Shown here in pieces: positions 24,751 to 32,071 of a stretch of 36,392 bases of DNA; positions within the stretch are counted from its first letter, which is position 1, and every line of letters begins with the position of its first letter. Position numbers and translations under genes: made by a program. Source of the DNA: Gemmataceae bacterium (GTDB lineage: Bacteria; Planctomycetota; Planctomycetia; Gemmatales; Gemmataceae); the NCBI GenBank assembly GCA_020847555.1, contig JADLBT010000139.1, positions 1 through 36,392 on the forward strand. The letters are read 5' to 3'. The notes below the pieces were generated by a model. It was not told the origin of the DNA. It saw only the letters and a program-made list of their open reading frames with translations, and did no database searches.

Positions 24751-25536
24751 ATGAACCTCGACCCGCCTGGCCGTCCGGACCCGGACGACACCGTGTTGCA
24801 GGTCTACCTGCTCGGGGCGGTTGACTTCGACGACGCCCTGACGCTGCAACGGCGCCTGGCGTACGAGGTCGCCGGCGACCGGCGTCAGGCAGCCCTGATC
24901 CTGTGCGAACACGCCCCCCTGATCACCGTCGGCCGCCAGGGCAGCCGCGCTCACATCCTCTGCGACGCCGACGAATTGCGGACCCGGCAGTGGCCCGTTC
25001 GGTGGGTCAACCGCGGCGGCGGTTGCTTCCTCCACGCGCCCGGTCAGCTCGCAGTCTACCCGATCCTCGCTCTTGACCGCCTCGGCCTGTCCATCCCGGC
25101 TTACCTGAGCCGCCTGCACGACACCCTCGTTGCTGTCGCCGCCGACTGCACCATCGGCGTGACGGCCGTCCCGGACCGTCCCGGCGTGTGGGCCGGCGGA
25201 CGCCTCCTGGCGGGAGTCGGGATCGCCGTGCGCGACTGGGTGACGTACTACGGAGCCGTGCTCAACGTCAACCCCGCCCTGGGGCCGTTCCGGCTCGTCC
25301 GCTGCGACGAGACCGCGCCGGCGGGCGTCGCCGGTCGGTTTCACGTCGCCGCCACACCCCAGCCGATGACCTCGCTGGAGCGTGAGCGGCGCGGCCCGGT
25401 CCGGCCGGCGCTGGTTCGCGAGCGCCTGGTGGAGCGCTTCGCCGCCCGATTCTCGTTCGCGCGCACCGTTCTCTTCTCGGGCCACCCCTCGCTGGGTCGA
25501 AAGGCACGTTCCGATGCGTTCGCTTCCCATCCTTGA
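24751..25536 (+). CDS. lipB: LipB-like octanoyltransferase homologue lacking the catalytic lysine
   Basis: The 261-residue protein aligns with LipB, which moves octanoyl groups from acyl carrier protein to lipoyl domains. Present: [34 protein letters not shown] with His95, [12 protein letters not shown], and Cys185 in LVRCDE, followed by PMTSLERE, in the position of the catalytic PCG cysteine. Altered: the catalytic lysine in the GxKIAxxG segment is Leu152 (GGRLLAGVG), and the HGPGQ loop is HAPGQ with FL in place of TY before it. It may act poorly, on another substrate, or not at all. It overlaps lipA by 23 bases, which ties it to lipoate metabolism. ATG at 24751 is used; there is no strong ribosome site, and the frame continues upstream without a LipB-like sequence. 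Confidence 0.75.
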   Translation: MNLDPPGRPDPDDTVLQVYLLGAVDFDDALTLQRRLAYEVAGDRRQAALILCEHAPLITVGRQGSRAHILCDADELRTRQWPVRWVNRGGGCFLHAPGQLAVYPILALDRLGLSIPAYLSRLHDTLVAVAADCTIGVTAVPDRPGVWAGGRLLAGVGIAVRDWVTYYGAVLNVNPALGPFRLVRCDETAPAGVAGRFHVAATPQPMTSLERERRGPVRPALVRERLVERFAARFSFARTVLFSGHPSLGRKARSDAFASHP

Positions 25537-26419
25537 CGCCCCACCCCCGGCCCGGCGCCTGCCCGCGTGGCTGAAGCGGCCGCTGCCGTCGGGCAACGAG
25601 AACTCCTTCACCGACCACCTGCTGCGCGAGCTGCGCCTGGAAACGGTGTGCGAGAGCGCCCGCTGCCCCAACCGGCCCGAGTGCTACGCCCGCCGGACCG
25701 CGACGTTCATGATCCTGGGCAACGTCTGCACACGCCCGTGCGGGTTCTGCTCGGTCCCGCGCGGCACCCCGGAAGCGCTCGCGGACGACGAACCCGAGCG
25801 TGTCGCGGAGGCGGCCCAGCGGCTGAGGCTGAAGCACGTTGTCATCACGTCGGTGACGCGCGACGACCTGCCCGACGGTGGGGCCGACCACTTCTACCGC
25901 TGCATCCTCGCGGTGCGAGCCCGGACGGGGGCGGCGGTCGAGGTACTGACGCCCGACTTCCTGGGCGACACGGCGGCCATCGATCGGGTGCTGGAGGCGC
26001 GGCCGGAAGTCTGCAACCACAACACCGAGACGGTCCCGCGGCTGTATCGCAAGGTGCGCGGTCGGGCCGACTACCAGCGCACCCTCGATCTCCTCGCCCA
26101 CGTCAAGCGCCGCGCCCCGGACGTCGTTACCAAGAGCGGGCTGATGCTCGGGCTGGGCGAGACGACCGAGGAGTTGCTCGACGTCCTGGCCGATCTGCGC
26201 GCCGTCGAGTGCGACACGCTGACGCTTGGGCAGTACCTGGCGCCGACGCTGAAGCACATCCCGGTGGTGCGATACGTCCCGCCCGCGGAGTTCGACGCGC
26301 TGGCGGTCCTGGCGCGGTCGCTGGGGTTCCGGCAGGTGGCGAGCGGGCCGTTCGTCCGCTCGAGTTATCACGCTGACGAGATGGTACACCTTCATGGTCC
26401 GGCCGATCCTGTTGCCTGA
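25514..26419 (+). CDS. lipA: Lipoyl synthase
   Basis: The 301-residue radical-SAM enzyme inserts two sulfur atoms into octanoyl groups on lipoyl domains. Both iron-sulfur clusters are visible: the auxiliary set Cys46, Cys51, Cys57 ([12 protein letters not shown]) and the radical-SAM set Cys72, Cys76, Cys79 (CTRPCGFC). The conserved RSSYHADE at 282-289 supplies the serine ligand of the auxiliary cluster. Other landmarks are [33 protein letters not shown] and [10 protein letters not shown]. All catalytic features seem intact, in contrast to its neighbours. The gene starts inside the end of lipB-like and ends inside the start of the small lipoyl-domain gene, so coupled translation is probable. 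Confidence 0.96.
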   Translation: MRSLPILDAPPPARRLPAWLKRPLPSGNENSFTDHLLRELRLETVCESARCPNRPECYARRTATFMILGNVCTRPCGFCSVPRGTPEALADDEPERVAEAAQRLRLKHVVITSVTRDDLPDGGADHFYRCILAVRARTGAAVEVLTPDFLGDTAAIDRVLEARPEVCNHNTETVPRLYRKVRGRADYQRTLDLLAHVKRRAPDVVTKSGLMLGLGETTEELLDVLADLRAVECDTLTLGQYLAPTLKHIPVVRYVPPAEFDALAVLARSLGFRQVASGPFVRSSYHADEMVHLHGPADPVA

Positions 26420-26627
26420 GCTGGGCGGCGGGCCGGTGGTGCTGAGCGCCTGGTTCGCCACCGTCGGGGAGCGCGTCTACGAGGGCGACCGCCTGATCGA
26501 GGTGCTGCTTGACGGTGCGACGTTCGACGTGGCGGCCCCGACGACGGGGCGCCTCGTGGAGAAGTTCGCCCACCCCGACGACCGCGTGACCGCGGGCCAG
26601 CAACTGGGCGTGGTGGAGGAGGAGTGA
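26394..26627 (+). CDS. Stand-alone lipoyl-like domain without the acceptor lysine
   Basis: This 77-residue protein is a single biotin/lipoyl-attachment-fold domain: [34 protein letters not shown], then a turn and [13 protein letters not shown] with [15 protein letters not shown]. In E2 enzymes the turn contains D-K-A and the lysine carries lipoate. Here it is D40-G41-A42, so it cannot be lipoylated at the standard place, and no lysine lies nearby (the only one is Lys56). It may be a decoy, a subunit or scaffold for the lipoate enzymes, or a remnant. The gene overlaps lipA by 26 bases and ends 82 bases before tmk. Start ATG 26394 is the only sensible one. Confidence 0.8.
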   Translation: MVRPILLPELGGGPVVLSAWFATVGERVYEGDRLIEVLLDGATFDVAAPTTGRLVEKFAHPDDRVTAGQQLGVVEEE

Positions 26628-26709
26628 GCCCCAGGCGCCGTACTCTGTCTGCCGCTTGCAGCCTGGCGGGCCACGGCGCACCAGGCAGAAGGTATAACAC
26701 TCCGACCGC

Positions 26710-27339
26710 ATGAAACGCGGCCTGTTCCTGTCGCTGGACGGCCTGGACGGCACCGGCAAATCGACCCAGTGTCGGCTGCTGGCGGACTGGCTGCGCGCCC
26801 GCGGGCACGACGTCGTCCTGTGCGCCGACCCCGGCGGCACAGCCCTCGGCGCCGAGATCCGCGCGATCGTCCTCCAGCACCGCGGCGAGGTCGCGCCGGC
26901 GTGTGAGGCGCTGCTGTTCATGGCCAGCCGCGCCCAGCTTGTCGCGGAGGTGATTCGCCCGGCCCTTGACGCCGGCCGCACGATCGTGTCGGATCGCTTC
27001 CTGCTCGCCAACCTCGTTTACCAGGGGCACGCCGGGGGGCTGAACGTGGAGCAGCTTCGCCAGGTCGGCCAGCTCTCCACCGGCGGGCTGCAGCCGGACC
27101 TGACCCTCGTGCTCGACCTGCCCGTCGAGGAGGCTGAGCGCCGGCGCGGCCGCCCCGCCGACCGGATGGAGCGTCGGCCGGCCGATTACCACGAGCGCGT
27201 TCGCCAGGGATTTCACCGCGAAGCCGCTCAGCACCGGGACCGCATCCGCGTCGTGGACGCCGCCCCGCCGGTCGAGGACGTCCACGCGCGCATCTGTCAG
27301 GAGGTCAGCCGTGTCCTGGACGCGGATTCGCGGGCATGA
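26710..27339 (+). CDS. tmk: Thymidylate kinase
   Basis: The 209-residue enzyme phosphorylates dTMP to dTDP. The P-loop GLDGTGKST spans 11-19 (Lys17). DPGGT at about 45-49 takes the place of the usual EPGGT, and DRFLLANLVYQG corresponds to DRYxxSxxAYQG with Ser replaced by Ala. ERRRGRPADRMERR is the lid, and its length is typical. A TATAAC at 26693-26698 lies just upstream of the ATG and could be a -10 box giving a nearly leaderless message; no -35 was found. The stop overlaps the start of holB by 29 bases, an arrangement common in bacteria. Confidence 0.93.
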   Translation: MKRGLFLSLDGLDGTGKSTQCRLLADWLRARGHDVVLCADPGGTALGAEIRAIVLQHRGEVAPACEALLFMASRAQLVAEVIRPALDAGRTIVSDRFLLANLVYQGHAGGLNVEQLRQVGQLSTGGLQPDLTLVLDLPVEEAERRRGRPADRMERRPADYHERVRQGFHREAAQHRDRIRVVDAAPPVEDVHARICQEVSRVLDADSRA

Positions 27340-28348
27340 GGCCCAGGTGCGGGCGTTCGACCGCGCGGTCCGGCGCGGCCGACTCGCCCACGCTTATCTG
27401 TTCACCGGCCCACCCGGCGTCGGCAAGCGGCTGTTCGCGGGCGAACTGGCCAAGGCTCTGCTGTGCGAGGGGGGCGACGGCGCGGTGCTGGCGGCGTGCG
27501 ACGCCTGCACCTCCTGCACCCTGGTCGAGGGCGGCACGCATCCCGATCTGTTCATCGTCGCACGCCCCGAGGACAGCCACGAGCTGCCGATCGAGGTGAT
27601 GCGCGAACTGTGCCGCGGCTTCGCCCTGAAGTCGGCGCGCGGCCGCGGCAAGGTGGCCGTTCTCGACGACGCCGACGACCTGAACGATGCGTCCGCTAAC
27701 TGCTTCCTCAAGACGCTCGAAGAGCCGCCGCCCCGCTCCGTGTTCATCCTCGTCGGCAGTAGCAGCGAGCGGCAACTCCCCACCATCGTGTCGCGCTGCC
27801 AGGTGGTACGCTTCGCCCCGCTGCCCGAGTCCGTGGTGGCGGATCTGCTCCGCGTCCAGGAACTGTCCGACCCCGCCCTGGTGCCGCGGCTGGCGCGCCT
27901 GAGCGGCGGCAGCCCCGGGGAGGCGCTGGCCCTGGCGGATCCGGCGCTGTGGGAGTTCCGTCATCGCCTGCTCCAGGAACTCTTCGGCCCGAAGCCGGAC
28001 ACGGTCGGGCTGGCCCGGGCGTGGATGCAGTTCGTCGAGGAGGTAGGCAAGGAGTCGGGGCCGCAGCGCCGCCGGGCGGCCGTGGTGCTGCGGCTCCTGA
28101 TCGGGTTCCTGGCGGACGCGCTGGCCCTGAGTTGTGAGGGAACGCCGCGTCTTGCGGACCCGGAGGACAGGCCGCTCCTTCAAGGTGTGGCCGGGTGGGT
28201 CGAGCCGGATCGGCTGGTGACGCTGCTCGAACGGTGCCTGGAGGCCGACACGCAGATCGAGCGCTACGCCCAGCTGGTACTCGTGCTGGAGGCGTTGCTC
28301 GACGCCCTGGGGCGTCTGCTCCCGGCCCGCTCGGAGGAGCGGGTTTGA
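27311..28348 (+). CDS. holB: DNA polymerase III delta-prime subunit
   Basis: The 345-residue clamp-loader subunit helps load the sliding clamp. The N-terminus shows IRGHEAQVRAFDRAVRRGRL, Walker-like GPPGVGKR (33-40), in which the Ser/Thr after Lys39 is Arg, so ATP binding is doubtful, as is usual for delta-prime. Zinc-module cysteines are at 52, 63, 66 and 69, followed by HPDL, the Walker B-like VLDDADDLN, the characteristic LKTLEEPPP, and the SRC motif in TIVSRCQ. GTG at 27311 is used because AGGAGG lies seven bases before it. Overlap with tmk suggests translational coupling. Confidence 0.92.
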   Translation: MSWTRIRGHEAQVRAFDRAVRRGRLAHAYLFTGPPGVGKRLFAGELAKALLCEGGDGAVLAACDACTSCTLVEGGTHPDLFIVARPEDSHELPIEVMRELCRGFALKSARGRGKVAVLDDADDLNDASANCFLKTLEEPPPRSVFILVGSSSERQLPTIVSRCQVVRFAPLPESVVADLLRVQELSDPALVPRLARLSGGSPGEALALADPALWEFRHRLLQELFGPKPDTVGLARAWMQFVEEVGKESGPQRRRAAVVLRLLIGFLADALALSCEGTPRLADPEDRPLLQGVAGWVEPDRLVTLLERCLEADTQIERYAQLVLVLEALLDALGRLLPARSEERV

Positions 28349-28545
28349 AAGGGAGAGCGCTGGCCCCGATCGCCGATCGGTGCCAGCGTTGCTCGCGGCC
28401 GCACGCAGGACTATGTTGAACCTGCGAAGTCGAATCCGCGCTGCCCGACGCCCTTCGTTTGCACAAGTTCCGTTCGGGTGCATCGCCTCCGCCGACGCGT
28501 CCGCGGGGCGGTGCGTTAACGACTCGACGCGAGGAGACCGCCGAC

Positions 28546-29559
28546 ATGTCGCGGGACAGGTGGCTTGTGTTGAGCGCGCTGGCGCTGGCCGCGGGCGCGG
28601 GGATCGCCGCCGGAGCGCTGACGGCCCAGGAGAAAACGGCACCGCCCAAGGCAGTACTCACGCCCGAGGCGCTCGAACGCTGGGGCCGGGCCGAGGCCAT
28701 TTGCGCCGCCCGGTTGGTGAAGGTCGATAAGGGGCCGGTCGGGTTGTCCGAACCGCCCCTGTACACGCACACGCTGCACCTTCGGGTCGATCGGGTTCTC
28801 CGCGGCGCATTGAAGAAGGGGGACCAGATCGTCGCCGCGCATTCGGTCCGACAGCGGAACGAGCCGACCTTTCCCGTCGGCAAGGATTGCCTGGCGGCGC
28901 TGGCAAACACGCGCGGCCGCTGGCAGGTACTCGCCGTCCGGGAAGCCACCGCCGCCGAGATGCGAGACGCGGAACTCGCCAGCGAGGTGCCGCTTGGTTG
29001 GTCCTTCCGCGGCGGGCGTCTGGTCTCGCCGTGGGTGGACCTGAAGCCGTGGCCGGCGGAGGCGAAGGGGAAGGGGTCGCTGGTCTGCGCGGGGACGGGT
29101 CGGCCGGCGCTGAAGGCCGGCGCCGGCGTGGTACTCACCGCCGAGCCGGTCCCGCCGAAGGTCGAGAAGAAGTTTCAGAACCCCGACGGCGACGGCGAGT
29201 ACCGCATCGCGGTGAAGAACACCACGGACCGGGCGGTAACGGTTCCAGCGCTGGTCACGGACGGCCGGGGCAAGATCCTCTGGAAAGAGAGCCTGGCCAT
29301 CCTGTGCCAGAAGAAGGCGTACCCGCTGCCCGGCGCACAGGGCGGCGGTGCGGCACCCGGGGCGGCGACCCTGGCGCCCGGCCAGGAGGTCAGCACGACG
29401 GTCAACGTGCTGCGACTGCAGGGGCCGGAGTGGCCGCGCGGCGGCTCCCGCATCGAGTTCCAGTTCTGCCTTGGCGAGAAGGGCGTTACCCGGTCGTTCT
29501 ACTACTTCTCCAGGCACCACGACGCCTTGCGCGCCAAACTGCTGGCGGGCGGGCAGTAA
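28546..29559 (+). CDS. Exported protein of unknown function
   Basis: The 337-residue protein has a signal peptide (RWLVLSALALAAGAGIAAGA, then LTAQ). I recognise no family. The mature part seems to have two regions. The first contains the pattern LHLRVDRVLRGALKKGDQIVAAHSV, reminiscent of beta-sheet domains found in secreted planctomycete proteins. The second (about 205-330) looks like an immunoglobulin-like sandwich: EYRIAVKNTTDRAVTVPALV then QEVSTTVNVLRLQGPEW. GAGGAG lies ten bases before the ATG at 28546. The upstream 197-base gap after holB shows no repeat. Confidence 0.7.
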   Translation: MSRDRWLVLSALALAAGAGIAAGALTAQEKTAPPKAVLTPEALERWGRAEAICAARLVKVDKGPVGLSEPPLYTHTLHLRVDRVLRGALKKGDQIVAAHSVRQRNEPTFPVGKDCLAALANTRGRWQVLAVREATAAEMRDAELASEVPLGWSFRGGRLVSPWVDLKPWPAEAKGKGSLVCAGTGRPALKAGAGVVLTAEPVPPKVEKKFQNPDGDGEYRIAVKNTTDRAVTVPALVTDGRGKILWKESLAILCQKKAYPLPGAQGGGAAPGAATLAPGQEVSTTVNVLRLQGPEWPRGGSRIEFQFCLGEKGVTRSFYYFSRHHDALRAKLLAGGQ

Positions 29560-29583
29560 GGGGCCACGCACGGATAAACGGTG

Positions 29584-29706
29584 GTTTCCCAACCCCCGTA
29601 GGAGCCGGCTCCGTCCGGCGACGGCACCAGGCGGATCGCCGGACGGAGCCCCTCCTGCGAAGATCGGGGGCCGGAGCCCCTCCTGCGGCGTTTGGAAACG
29701 GCTCCT
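29584..29706. repeat. Inverted and direct repeat cluster, second family
   Basis: GGCTCCGTCCGGCGA (29607-29621) pairs perfectly with TCGCCGGACGGAGCC (29636-29650). GGAGCCCCTCCTGCG occurs twice (29645-29659 and 29673-29687). The flanks GTTTCCCAA (29584-29592) and TTTGGAAAC near 29691-29699 are nearly inverted copies. It lies downstream of the exported protein gene and may end transcription or be a small mobile remnant. Confidence 0.65.
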
Positions 29707-29782
29707 AACTGAGGGGCGGCCGGGTAGTGCGCCGGAGGTGTTTTGCCCGCTCTCAGGCCCAACCCCGGGACAGGGAAGTTGC

Positions 29783-29822
29783 TGTGGCAAGCTCACGGGA
29801 CGTCCCCCGTGGGCTTGCCACA
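29783..29822. terminator. CCCACGGG-family hairpin between convergent genes
   Basis: TGTGGCAAGCTCACGGG (29783-29799) pairs with CCCGTGGGCTTGCCACA (29806-29822); the single difference is a G-T wobble. The loop is six bases. It separates the exported protein gene from the BBP7 barrel gene, both ending here, so it fits a two-way terminator. Confidence 0.6.
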
Positions 29823-29854
29823 GCCCCTGGCACACCCTCCTCCTTGAACCTGCC

Positions 29855-31621
29855 CTAGTATCTCCATTCCACTCCGAGGTTCAGGCCCTGGGCCCAGAAG
29901 TCGGTGGCGCGGAACGGCACGAGCGGGCGCGCCGGCGGCGCGGGGGCGGGTCCGCCAACGATCGGGATCTGGTTGACATCGATCACCCGGTCGATCTGAT
30001 CTCCGGGACGGACCACGCTGCTGACGTACAGGAAGTCGTACCCGACCCAGGCCCGCAGGCTGTCCGTCAGCTGGAACCCGACCTTGAGCCCGACCTCCGG
30101 CACGACGGCGAACCGATCCCGGCTGAAGCTGCCACTGTTGCTCCCGACGGCCAGCAGTCCGGCCGCGAAATCCTGCCGCGGCCCGCCCGGCGGCGCGATC
30201 GTCGTGTGCCCATTAATATCGACTGTCTGATGCATGTTGCCGAGGGCCACTTTCACCGTCCCGCCGACGAACCACCGGCCGCGCTGCCATTCGCCGCTGA
30301 CGCCGACCTGCCCACCGTGGAACTGGTTGCTGGTCTCGAACCGATCGGCGATCACGACCCGGGTGCCGGCCGGAAGGGCGCCGCTCGCGATATTGATGGG
30401 ACGCAGCAGGACCACGTCCTCGGTGATGCTCAGATCCTCGTCCAGGCCGAGGTAGCGGTAGCCGAGCAACCCTTCCAGCCGCCAGTCGCAGCCGCAGCAC
30501 AGCAGGTGGCGAACGTTCGCCTCGGCGCCCCAGAAGCGCGTCGAGGCATTGACCCGGATGTTCCCCGACAGACTGAACAGGTCGCCCGGGTTGCTACCGG
30601 GGCTGGCGGTGAGTTCGGCCGACTCGGCCTGGCCGTTCGGCGTGCGGGCGATGAACGGGCGGGCGATCACCGGCGTGCCCGGACTGCTGGCGGCGAAGGA
30701 ATCGCTCCGCCGGGCGAGGAAGAACCCGCCGACGTCGATGCCGCAGGTGTGGCAGTCGTCGAGCCAGTACCCGGCCCGGAACCGGCCGCCGGGGAACATC
30801 CCCTGGTTGAGCCGATCCCCGCCGAACAGGACGGTGGTCGTCGGCTGGCCAAGGACGCCCTGGAGGGTCATGAACTGACCGGGCGCGACCTCGATCGCCT
30901 GCGGCGTCTCGGGCGGACTGGTGGTGACCAGAGGCGGGGTCCGCTGGCCCTGAATCCACCACATCAGGAACTCGGCGGAGGCGTAGAACCGGCCGGGCTG
31001 CGGGCGGAACGAGTCCCAGCGGAACGGCCCGGACCCGCCGTCGATGACCTCCCCCTCGACCGGACGGCCCGCCTCATCGACGACGAACGGCACCTCGTCG
31101 CTCGCCACCGGCTGGGGCGGCGGCGGGATCAGCTCGGCCGCATCGAAGGGGATGGACGAACGGTCTGCGGCAAACGGCGTGTGGCCCATCGTTGGCGCGG
31201 GGCAGGGGGCCGCCGGCGCGCCGGCTGGGGGCACGCCCTTCGGCGCGGCAGCCGGGGGGGCGCCCTTCGGGGCGGCGATCCGCTCTCCGGGGGGGCCATC
31301 GAGCAGCTTGGCCCGGGTGGCGAGGGGCGCGGGCCGGAAGCTCGTCGGGATTACCCCGCCGTCCGGGTGCGCCGCGCGCCACCCGCTCGCCGGGGACACC
31401 TCGCCCAGCGGCCGGGGCGTCCCCAGCGCAACGCCGGGTGAGCGGCTGAGGGGCTGCCCTTCCGTCGCCCCGAGGGGCAACGTCCGGGGCGAACCGCCCG
31501 GGGCGCTGCACTCCATCCCGGCCGGGGTCCGCTCGAAGGCCCGAATTCCTTCCTGCCCCCGAGCCGCGCCGACAAACCAGCCGGCCCACACGCACAAACC
31601 ACTCAGCCAGACCCGTTTCAC
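29855..31621 (-). CDS. BBP7-family outer-membrane beta-barrel protein
   Basis: The 588-residue protein has a signal peptide (MKRVWLSGLCVWAGWFVGAA, then RGQ). A Pro/Ala-rich linker (about 25-210) contains short repeats such as AAPKGVPPAG. The barrel region starts with RFYASAEFLMWWIQG and has the alternating hydrophobic strands typical of the family, e.g. FRAGYWLDDCHTCGIDVGGF, RFWGAEANVRHLLCC, WRLEGLLGYRYLGLDEDLSI and EVGLKVGFQLTDSLRAWVGY. The last strand, QGLNLGVEWRY, ends in an aromatic residue as expected for barrel insertion. The family (PF07585-like) is widespread in planctomycetes; its cargo is unknown. The start is GTG at 31621 with AGGGAGGG seven bases upstream. Confidence 0.88.
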   Translation of the reverse strand: MKRVWLSGLCVWAGWFVGAARGQEGIRAFERTPAGMECSAPGGSPRTLPLGATEGQPLSRSPGVALGTPRPLGEVSPASGWRAAHPDGGVIPTSFRPAPLATRAKLLDGPPGERIAAPKGAPPAAAPKGVPPAGAPAAPCPAPTMGHTPFAADRSSIPFDAAELIPPPPQPVASDEVPFVVDEAGRPVEGEVIDGGSGPFRWDSFRPQPGRFYASAEFLMWWIQGQRTPPLVTTSPPETPQAIEVAPGQFMTLQGVLGQPTTTVLFGGDRLNQGMFPGGRFRAGYWLDDCHTCGIDVGGFFLARRSDSFAASSPGTPVIARPFIARTPNGQAESAELTASPGSNPGDLFSLSGNIRVNASTRFWGAEANVRHLLCCGCDWRLEGLLGYRYLGLDEDLSITEDVVLLRPINIASGALPAGTRVVIADRFETSNQFHGGQVGVSGEWQRGRWFVGGTVKVALGNMHQTVDINGHTTIAPPGGPRQDFAAGLLAVGSNSGSFSRDRFAVVPEVGLKVGFQLTDSLRAWVGYDFLYVSSVVRPGDQIDRVIDVNQIPIVGGPAPAPPARPLVPFRATDFWAQGLNLGVEWRY

Positions 31622-32071
31622 GAGGTTGCCCTCCCTGAACTGTCCACACCGGGGAAGGGTGACAGGATAACAGGATGACCCGAGCCCACGGGGCGTTACC
31701 TGCGGGCTTTCTCGGGTCAGCGTGTCACCGTGTCACCTTCTTCCGGTTTGTCACGGGTATGCAGTCGGGGAATAGCAGGCGGGGCGAAGCGACGACCGCA
31801 ACAACCGTCCCCTTCCGTATCGGCCGTCTCATTCGCGACACCGGAGACGTTCGGGGAACAGGGAGGAAATGCACAAACAGGCGACCCGGCACAGGCCGCA
31901 CGCGCCACACGCCCGGCAGGGTCGGCTGGTCTGCGGCGAGGATTGAGAAAGGTGGGTGGAGTTTGCGGCCGGGTCGGCGGAAATGTGCGGCCAGTCGTTG
32001 CCGCGCCGGTCGGGCGCTTCGTAGATTCCTCAACAGCCTCGCTGCTGTGCTCGCCCTCCCGGGAGACGATC
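31622..32071. other. 450-base region between divergent genes
   Basis: This gap separates the BBP7 gene (minus) and the MFS transporter gene (plus). It contains the nested inverted repeat at 31658-31737. The rest, 31738-32071, has open frames in several phases but no ribosome site, no family pattern and no clear promoter hexamers. I see no gene in it. Confidence 0.55.
31658..31737. repeat. Nested inverted repeat with GTGACA arms
   Basis: Outer arms of about 27 bases (from GGTGACAGG at 31658 to CCGAG near 31684, and CTCGGG near 31711 to GTGTCACC ending 31737) match at roughly 21 positions when one is reverse-complemented. Inside lies a diverged GCCCACGGGG...CTGCGGGC hairpin of the palindrome family. 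It is placed upstream of two divergent genes rather than after stops, so it is not an ordinary terminator. Confidence 0.6.

Noticed and set aside
24751..25536. The LipB-like protein seemed to lack the catalytic cysteine
   Set aside because: The segment WVTYYG where I first looked is not the cysteine site; the proper site (PCG in E. coli) corresponds to VRCDE, so Cys185 is present. Only the lysine is missing.
26710..27339. Ala in place of Ser in the thymidylate kinase DRFLLANLVYQG motif as a sign of lost function
   Set aside because: The P-loop, DR motif, YQG and lid are intact and the gene overlaps holB, as is common; the change looks like normal variation.
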